A stretch of DNA of 64,000 nt from Megalobrama amblycephala. Taxonomy: Eukaryota; Chordata; Actinopteri; Cypriniformes; Xenocyprididae. Positions 57,300 to 64,000 of this stretch are shown one piece after another. A program made the translations under genes and the position numbers. Under the pieces are notes generated by a model that saw only the letters and a program-made list of their open reading frames with translations, did not search any database and was not told where the DNA came from. The stretch's first letter is position 1, and every line of letters begins with the position of its first letter. The DNA lies in NCBI RefSeq assembly GCF_018812025.1, contig NC_063053.1, positions 6,735,623 to 6,799,622 on the forward strand, read 5' to 3'.

Positions 57300-57478
57300 G
57301 AAAATCACTTTTATACAGGATAATTTTGTACATATTCGATTTTCTCTAGATGACACAGTACTCTATTTGTACAAATATTTAATTAATAGATATATATTTA
57401 AGGTGTTTCTATTACACACCATTGCTCTTATGAGGGTAGCCTATCTTTGTTTTCGTTAAAACGTTTGTATATGAAAGA

Positions 57479-57484
57479 AATAAA
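57479..57484 (+). promoter_or_regulatory. Polyadenylation signal of noto
   Basis: AATAAA lies 180 bp after the noto stop codon in AT-rich sequence; it is the first canonical signal on this strand after the stop. Confidence 0.6.
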
Positions 57485-57544
57485 GGAAATATATTTTTAA
57501 AATTGAATTCATGTTCTTTGATGTGTCTCTAATTAGGCTAGTGT

Positions 57545-57725
57545 CCATCAAGACCAATTCGTACGTATTTTACGAGGTGACTAATTCGTACGATTTGTCT
57601 AAACTCCAGTCACGTGTATGTTTAGGGGCAGGGTTAGGTCATTCGTACGAATTCATACGAATTTGGCAACTCGAAAAATCATACAGCCACATCGTAAAAT
57701 ATGTATGCCGTGAGATCGGGTTGGT
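57545..57725. mobile_element. Short MITE with palindromic attcgtacgaa units
   Basis: Contains cgtattttacgaggtg and, inverted, cacatcgtaaaatatg near its ends, plus cattcgtacgaattcatacg in the middle. A degenerate relative is at 33480-33660. Confidence 0.6.
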
Positions 57726-58140
57726 CCATCACAAAACAAAACTACAGATTGTATCTCAAATGTGAAAAATTGTTTGCATTTTGGTTGCATAAAAGAATGT
57801 TATGTAAACTATATAATGCAATACCCAGTATAATGTGATCAATCACAATATAGTAATCAGTAATAAGCTGTCTAACTAACTGTAGAAGGCTACAATGCAT
57901 ACAATTCAGTTCAATTTGATAGAGTGGATTATTTTACATGTTTAGGAATTTATATTGATATACTTGCATACCAAAATATCCAAAATACCTTATCTCAGCA
58001 GTAATATTCCAAAATTGTATTGATAATATGAATGATAACATGATAGCATACTGTAAAGATAATATATCCAAATTCATATGCACACACTGTAAAAAAATTT
58101 TTTTTTGAAAAATTTTGGAAACTGACAATTAAATATTGAC

Positions 58141-58499
58141 TCAACAAATTGCTTTCAAATAATTATCCCCAAACAAAAAGATGCGTTGGGGTAATGGTAG
58201 CTTATGGTCTAAAGGTAAAATAAAAAAAAATAGATTCACTGAACATATTAAATTGTGTTCAGCCAATTCATCAAGTAAAAGTGAAATATCTGTGTTTGCC
58301 GAACAAGCCTTGCGGAGGAAAAAACGCATGCGCATGCCAGACAGGCGCATGCACCTGAGAGAAACCGTTGGTATAGTGGATTCAAATGTATCTGCGCGGG
58401 AGAGTGAGGAGACTGAGGAGACTGAGGAGTCGATGCTGAAGTACGACGACAGAAGTTCAGACATCATTTGCAAAAAGATTTTTCTTCATTTAAGTTATG
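58141..58499 (+). other. Possible 5' untranslated exon 1 of the zinc-finger gene
   Basis: This stretch ends at a strong donor (TTATG then GTGAGT, 58500-58505). It contains an open frame from 58181 that stays open through the proposed exon 2, but that frame is not the zinc-finger frame: in exon 3 it stops at a TAA about 60 nt in. If transcribed, it would act as leader sequence with an upstream ORF. The 5' boundary is a guess, and there is no TATA box or CpG peak to fix it. Confidence 0.25.
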
Positions 58500-58802
58500 G
58501 TGAGTACTGAAATATGTATTTATTAAGTCTTGTTTACGTTAAACCGAGTGCAGGTCTCAATGTTTCAGCATAAAACCGTAAAACATGGGCATTAATGTTA
58601 CACTACCGCGGCCATTACACTAGCATTGGGTAAGGTTAAACGAATTAACGACTCTCCGAATGTTTTACTTGAGGACATAGTATATTGTAATGTCTGAAAA
58701 ATGACAGACAAGGGAAGCTCTATTTCCGAACTTTTAATCAGAACGAAGACAGTCTATGAGATGAACACTGTTCCGGACCTCCGAACTATGCTCCGAACTT
58801 TG

Positions 58803-59472
58803 TTAAAGGATTAGTTCACTTTTAAATATGCTTTTCCTGATAAATTTACTCACCCCCATGTCATCCAAGATGTTCATGTCTTTCTTTCGTCAGTCGAAAA
58901 GAAATGAAGGTTTTTGAGGAAAACATTCCAGGATTTTTCTCCATATAGTGCATTTCAGTGGCTACCAACAGGTTGAAGGTCAAAATTACAGTTTCAGTGC
59001 AGCTTCAAGAGCTTTAAACGATACCAGATGAGTAATAAGGGTCTAATCTAGTGAATCGATCGGTCATTTTCGAAAAAAATACAACCGTTTATGCTTTATA
59101 AACAAAATATTCCCTTGAACGTACTTTCCGCTTCCGCATTCTTCATAACGCTTACGCTGAATGTCCTACGCCTTCCCTATTCAACTTACGGAAAAAAACT
59201 AAACTGGCGCCGCATTCGTTCAGAATGATTAGACCCTTATTACTCATCTGGTATCGTTTAAAGCCCTTGAAGCTGCACTGAAACTGCAGTTTGGACCTTC
59301 AATCTCTTGGTAGCCATTGAAATGCACTATATGGAGAAAAATCCTGGAATGTTTTCCTCAAAAACCTTCATTTCTTTTCGACTGACGAAAGAAAGACATG
59401 AACATCTTGGATGACATGGGGGTGAGTAAATTTATCAGGAAAAGTGTATTTAAAAGTGGACTTATCCTTTAA
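58803..59472. mobile_element. 670-bp TTAA-flanked foldback
   Basis: TTAA at 58803-58806 and 59469-59472. The arms pair across catgtcatccaagatgttca / tgaacatcttggatgacatg and gaaaaacattccaggatt-type sequence. Confidence 0.85.
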
Positions 59473-59763
59473 CCCCATCACTGCCGGTGCAAAACAAACA
59501 GCAGTTTCACAACTATGAAGAGTCTGTGCGCTACAATATTTTCCATAGCCTACATAACATTGTATTTTGTAGAATAACAGTGAATTCACGCCTTGGTTTC
59601 ATGATAGCCTTTTATAAACTAATTTAGCCCGATACTAATATCTCATTTTCTATTTATTGAACTAAATAATTTTGTCAAACTACATTGTGATTATGTTAAA
59701 TGTATGAGACACTAGGTATTAGTTATATGTTTCTGTTATAACTTTTTTTTTCTCTCAATGTAG

Positions 59764-59815
59764 CCAAACATCGTAGGTCTGACTCAACGGAACGACTAAC
59801 GTTACGACTTTCACA
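59764..59815 (+). other. Possible 5' untranslated exon 2 of the zinc-finger gene
   Basis: A 52-nt segment flanked by a pyrimidine-rich acceptor (ttttctctcaatgtag, ending 59763) and a consensus donor (GTGAGT from 59816). Its size and position fit a leader exon between 58499 and the coding exon at 63765. The proposed intron after it would contain the hAT element at 60016-62503. Splice-site evidence only. Confidence 0.3.
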
Positions 59816-60015
59816 GTGAGTATTTAAAAGTTTTTATTGCATATTTGTTCATACCATATTCGTGTCAAATACCCTTAGCTCTTATGATATTTAAATTGTG
59901 TTAAACTGCTTTATTGAGAGCCGCCATGAGACGCTTCTAAAATTTGTGACACTGTAATTCAGGCTGCATAATTTACAAAGTGGTTGGCCATTTTGTGTTA
60001 CACCCGTTTGACACA

Positions 60016-61779
60016 TAGGGCTGTGACGATAACCGCATTACCGCATAACCGCGGTGATAAGATGTCGACCGCGGTGTTTAGGTCATCACCGCACTCTTTT
60101 TTTTTTTTCTTTTTATTATTTGCTAGTGAAAGTTACAGGAATGCATATGGTGTGTTATATGAAGTACAAACAATTTGTCATTGTTTGCCAATTTACTGTC
60201 TTCTGTCCCGGCAGCATCTGCAGTATTTCCTCTGTGTTTTTTTTTTTTTGCAAGGTGGTGGGGGGTGTCTGCCGAACGAACAGCAATAGCAGAACGAATT
60301 TGTCAAACGTTTTAAACTCAACAAAATTCTGAAATGCATATAGCATGCTCACAGATGAAAATAACAGAGAACAAAACAGCGTTGAATGAAGTAGATTAGC
60401 GCCCTGCACAGTCCTCAAATATAGGCCCTCTCCAGTCTTTTTTTCCCCTTCTCCCAAAACAGCTTATATACTACTGTTTCAGCTATTAAAATAGTTCAGT
60501 TTTGTATGTAATGTAAAAATGGTTATATTTCGTTTCTTTTCTTTATAAAATTAATTTACAAAAACGTTTTGAGCATTTTTTTGTTAGTTAAATGTAAGTT
60601 GTTGTTTTTTTTTTTAAGTAGGCTAATGGCCAAGCGGCCAGCGGCAGACAATGAGTTGATCATAGCCTATGTTTTAATAAATTTAGCCTTCTCAAATCAT
60701 AAGGACTTGTCTAAAATATAATCTATAGATATAAAACAGTTCAAGCATATCACAATGTTAGTTTAAATGTTTAACCTAAATAAATGTGCGCTCTTAGACG
60801 CATATCCAGTCGTTTGTACGGAGTGAAGCTGAAGCGGGCTCTGCAGGACATGGAGGCGTTAGCGAGATCTCTTGCATTTTTTTTTAACAGTGGAAACATC
60901 TTAAAATAGGCATTCATTTTTGCTCATAAAGGTAAGAGTAATATGTCATTCCAAACTGTAAAGGTCTACTTTTGTTCGTGTACACTCACAATATCAACAA
61001 AAAGTTGTGCTTACACAGGCATGACGAATATATATAGAAATCTTTAAATTACTACTTTAAAACGAAAATAGAAACTCTTTCATGTAATCCGTGCATTTCT
61101 CTCTAAAGGCACATTCAATGAGGAGATGGCTAGTCATTTTTTTTCATAACCATAATTGATGGATGTCTAAAATATAAAAATAAGGAAAGGCCTAAAACAG
61201 GCCCGATTAAAATTTGCGTTTTATTTTATAATTCGATACAATTAAAAAAAAAAAAAACACACAAATTATAATGGCATATATGTAAAACTTTGTCCTATAA
61301 TCGTATAGCTGCTTATATATTCAGATTTTTATGTTGCTCTGTTCTGAATAGGCCTACCTTAAAATTTAAAGGATTTGCTGCAACGCAATTTTGTCTGATA
61401 TATGAATATATTTACTAGCCTATTTTTTAATCCATACAGCAAATGCTTTAAAACAGCTTTCATATATAGCCTACATCTCAGGGCCGGATTTCCCGATAAT
61501 GATTGATCTTAGCGCTTAAGAGCGTTTTCTACGAGGCATTTTGCTCAATGCATAACGGATGAGTTTGTTCATTCGTTGCAACACATTTTTTTTTGTGTTA
61601 TCTCTTCAATGAATGAGGAATTCGTTGGGTCTTCTATGCAAGGAAACAATGCTAATACTTACAATGTTAGTTGTTAGTTCTTGTATGACATGGCTGTCTT
61701 TTCATACAGATTACATAAACAGAGAATGTTTGTTTTTGATTTGACTTGCACGATTTAAAACCTGACATTTCAACGTTTC

Positions 61780-61812
<33 letters not shown>

Positions 61813-62503
61813 ATTTTTGGCGTTTTTGCCTTTATTATGATAGGACAGTGATCAGACAGGAAGCGAAGTGGGAGAGAGAGAGGGGGACGGGATCGGGAAA
61901 GGACCACGAGCCGGGACTCGAACTCGGGTCGCCCGAAGCGCATTAGCGCTACATGTCGGCGCACTACCCATGAGGCCACCGGCGCTGACCATTTCAACGT
62001 TTCTTTAGACATAAGTGTAATTTTTTTTTTCATTAGTATCCACTAAGTTACAGTTCATTTTCTGAGAACTATCAGATTGGAGTTCGTTCAGAGGGAGACG
62101 AGAGATCACGCATCATGTTAGTTTTCTTTATTTTACAAAAAGCACAACATTTTGTTTTTACTCTGAGTGTACACAAATGAAAGAAGATATTCCACAGATT
62201 AAAATGGTGTATAACTCTTAATTGTATGTGCAACATTGACGGAGTATTTTGAGTCTCTTTCACACTGGTAAGAAAAAAAAAAAAAACGCGGTGGTATCGC
62301 CGGCAATACCTCAGACCTCAGAGTGTTAAATAATAAAGAAGACCGACTGCTTTATTTCCATGTTCATTTACAAGCTGCATGCGTTCTTAAGTCATTATAT
62401 TTCCACGGAGGTCGGGGGAGGGGGGTTGCGATTAACCGCCAAACCGCGGTGATATGTTGCGTCTTCACCGCGGTAAGAAAAATCCCATACCGTCACAGCC
62501 CTA
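60016..62503. mobile_element. hAT-type element with 8-bp TSD, 2.5 kb, SINE inside
   Basis: Ends TAGGGCTGTGACGATAAC and, inverted, TAGGGCTGTGACGGTATG. The flanking 8-bp direct repeat is TTGACACA (60008-60015 and 62504-62511). Subterminal accgcggt palindromes occur at both ends. No transposase frame was recognised. It lies in the proposed intron before the zinc-finger coding exon. Confidence 0.85.
61782..61989 (-). mobile_element. tRNA-derived SINE with 16-bp target duplication
   Basis: On the minus strand the head has box A (GTGGCCTCATGGGTAGTGCG) and box B (GAGTTCGAGTCCC), followed by a CTCTCTCTC-rich body, AATAAA and a poly-A tail. The 16-bp direct repeat catttcaacgtttctt flanks it (61766-61781 and 61990-62005). 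The intact duplication suggests a fairly young insertion into the hAT element. Confidence 0.88.
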
Positions 62504-62511
62504 TTGACACA

Positions 62512-63764
62512 TACTCCGTCTGCAGTACTTATGTGCGTGTTGCAGTACATGTATGGCAAGCTATAAGGCTCAGAATTACGTAATGTTAATTAAATCACTA
62601 TTTATTAATAGCAATCTGTTAATTAATAATTAAATACTGTTGGGTTTCTCACACAAACCGATCATTTCATGTCAGACATCAATGTGTCAGTGACAGTATT
62701 TATACCTCAAATCAGCCGTCCCCACACCATCACTTCTGGTAAGTGAGGTCAAATTACACGATATGGCATAGAGATACGCACGAGAGATCACTTCTGCCGC
62801 TTGCATCCCATTGAGATACGCCATATTGTGTACATGACTTTGGAACAGAGTAGAGTTATAAATTATATTCAAATTAAATGCACATGTGTTAAAATTACTA
62901 GATTTACTAGAAATCAGATACATTTTAAATTAAAACTTACAACAGGCTTGACAAAAACAGCCGATTCTCATCTTTTCTTTTGTTTTAAAATCTTTTTTAC
63001 AAGAAATTCTGCAGGTCATAAAGAAATTCGTTTTTCCACCTCCAAGAAAGGATGAGTGCTAACCATTATGTCACTAATGCCAGGTATAGTGTCATTTTCC
63101 TTGCTTTATCCAAGGAAAAAAGCCATGTGTTGACTTTGAAACAGTAGACTTTAAATTATGTGCATCTGTGGTGAAATTACTAGATTTTCACGTCAATACA
63201 TGTTTATTTTAATGCGAACAATGTGCTGTCACTTTAATTCAGTGGGTCCAGCACAGCAAAAAATAGACTCAATGTGGAAACGCCGCACTGCTGCAGACAT
63301 ACCGCACCTGGAACACACTGCCGGACCGCATCCGCTTGCAGTGTGAAAGCTCTAACCGGTTAACATACGCACTGCAAATGGAGTATGTGTGAAACGGGCA
63401 TTAGTCTGGGAACCAGTTTTGCCAAACCCCTCCCTCAGAAAATCTCTACAAACTTGAACAAATTTTATTTTATATAATTTTACATCTAATTAATTTTTTC
63501 TAAAGATTTCTAACTCTTTTTTTTTTTTTTAGATGTAACAGTAATTGATCAATATTACTCTGGGTCTTTTGCCCTTTCAGCAGTGTGGACTTGACTATCA
63601 CCAGCATGCTGGTCACACAGTCCACAGTTTGCTATATTTTCCATTAGTTGCTGTACAGACTGCCTGACAACTTTTCCCCATTTAGCTCTATCTTTAGAAA
63701 GCCTTTTTTATGCAAAAGTATCAGCTATTAAATATTTCAGCTTTGTCATTTATTTATTTTGCAG
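62512..63764. other. Spacer or intron before the zinc-finger exon
   Basis: AT-rich. A weak direct duplication (gtgttaaaattactagattt near 62887 and gtggtgaaattactagattt near 63169) was seen. No exon recognised. Confidence 0.35.
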
Positions 63765-63779
63765 GTTTAGAAAAAGTCC

Positions 63780-64000
63780 ATGCAGTGCCGCTTCTGCAAG
63801 TTTTCATCACCTCACCAAGACCTAATTTTCAAGCACTACAGAACTTGCCATTGGTCAGTTAATGCAACTTCCTTTCCATGTTTACACCTAGAATGTGTTT
63901 GCATTTTCAAGACAATTGGAGCTTTAAAAACACATTTGTGGAGGGTACATCCAAAGACTGGCAACAAGGGGAATACCACATTTTCTTGTGACAACTGCGA
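63780..64000 (+). CDS. Fish C2H2 zinc-finger protein, first coding exon (partial, runs off window)
   Basis: An acceptor at 63761-63764 (tttattttgcag) opens an exon at 63765. The first ATG is at 63780-63782, with an in-frame TAG at 63768-63770, so this is the likely start. The visible 73 complete residues start MQCRFCKFSSPHQDLIFKHY. They contain one C2H2 finger (CRFC, then H and CH), a second finger-like unit (CLHLEC, then H-x4-H in KTHLWRVH) and the beginning of a third (FSCDNC) at the window end. N termini of this kind, with paired Cys-x4-Cys and CVCIFKT-type fingers, occur in a large teleost family of uncharacterised zinc-finger proteins. No function can be assigned. The rest of the gene lies outside the window. 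Confidence 0.65.
   Translation, partial: MQCRFCKFSSPHQDLIFKHYRTCHWSVNATSFPCLHLECVCIFKTIGALKTHLWRVHPKTGNKGNTTFSCDNC

Noticed and set aside
61770..62033. 87-codon minus-strand frame
   Set aside because: Translation of the tRNA-derived SINE and its poly-A tail.

Overview
The window looks like nuclear DNA of a cyprinid-type teleost fish. It is AT-rich, most of it is intron or intergenic sequence, and it is crowded with short terminal-inverted-repeat (TIR) elements, TTAA-flanked foldbacks, hAT-type elements with 8-bp target duplications, one tRNA-derived SINE and AT microsatellites. No bacterial features were seen. The species cannot be fixed from the sequence alone.

Three vertebrate genes can be rebuilt exon by exon, and a fourth enters at the right edge. 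On the minus strand, cdc25b (15 coding exons, 21560-30153, 564 aa, M-phase inducer phosphatase) lies upstream of ap5s1 (3 coding exons, 7613-15436, 196 aa, sigma subunit of the AP-5 adaptor complex). The same order and orientation, CDC25B then AP5S1, occurs on human chromosome 20p13, so this is conserved synteny. On the plus strand, noto/floating head (3 exons, 56382-57299, 245 aa) encodes the Not-class homeodomain factor of the notochord. At 63780-64000 the first coding exon of a fish C2H2 zinc-finger protein begins and runs off the window; two possible 5' untranslated exons lie at 58.5 and 59.8 kb.

Layout: 1-7.1 kb is repeat-rich and has no recognised gene. At 7.1-15.6 kb is ap5s1, whose two introns are filled with nested DNA elements, including one that carries the start of a RecQ-like helicase reading frame and has a perfect 9-bp target duplication. 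At 15.6-20.6 kb is a spacer with an intact 8-bp-TSD hAT derivative. At 20.6-30.8 kb is cdc25b with its cell-cycle promoter. At 30.8-55.2 kb is a large gene-poor spacer with many foldbacks, a rearranged block at 49.9-52.4 kb, an orphan-looking promoter at 43.3 kb and a possible unknown small transcript at 38.1-38.5 kb. At 55.2-57.5 kb is noto with a compact promoter. At 57.5-64 kb is the 5' part of the zinc-finger locus, holding an hAT element with a SINE inside it.

The genes do not form one pathway. cdc25b drives entry into mitosis, ap5s1 serves endosomal and lysosomal sorting, and noto specifies axial mesoderm. The best regulatory signals are a CHR/CCAAT/CCAAT plus E2F arrangement upstream of cdc25b, a perfect T-box half-site just upstream of the noto TATA box, and a CLEAR-like box upstream of ap5s1. 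I found no convincing new multi-gene system. The most unusual material is the helicase-bearing transposon relic and the separate 500-bp element that matches only its internal part.
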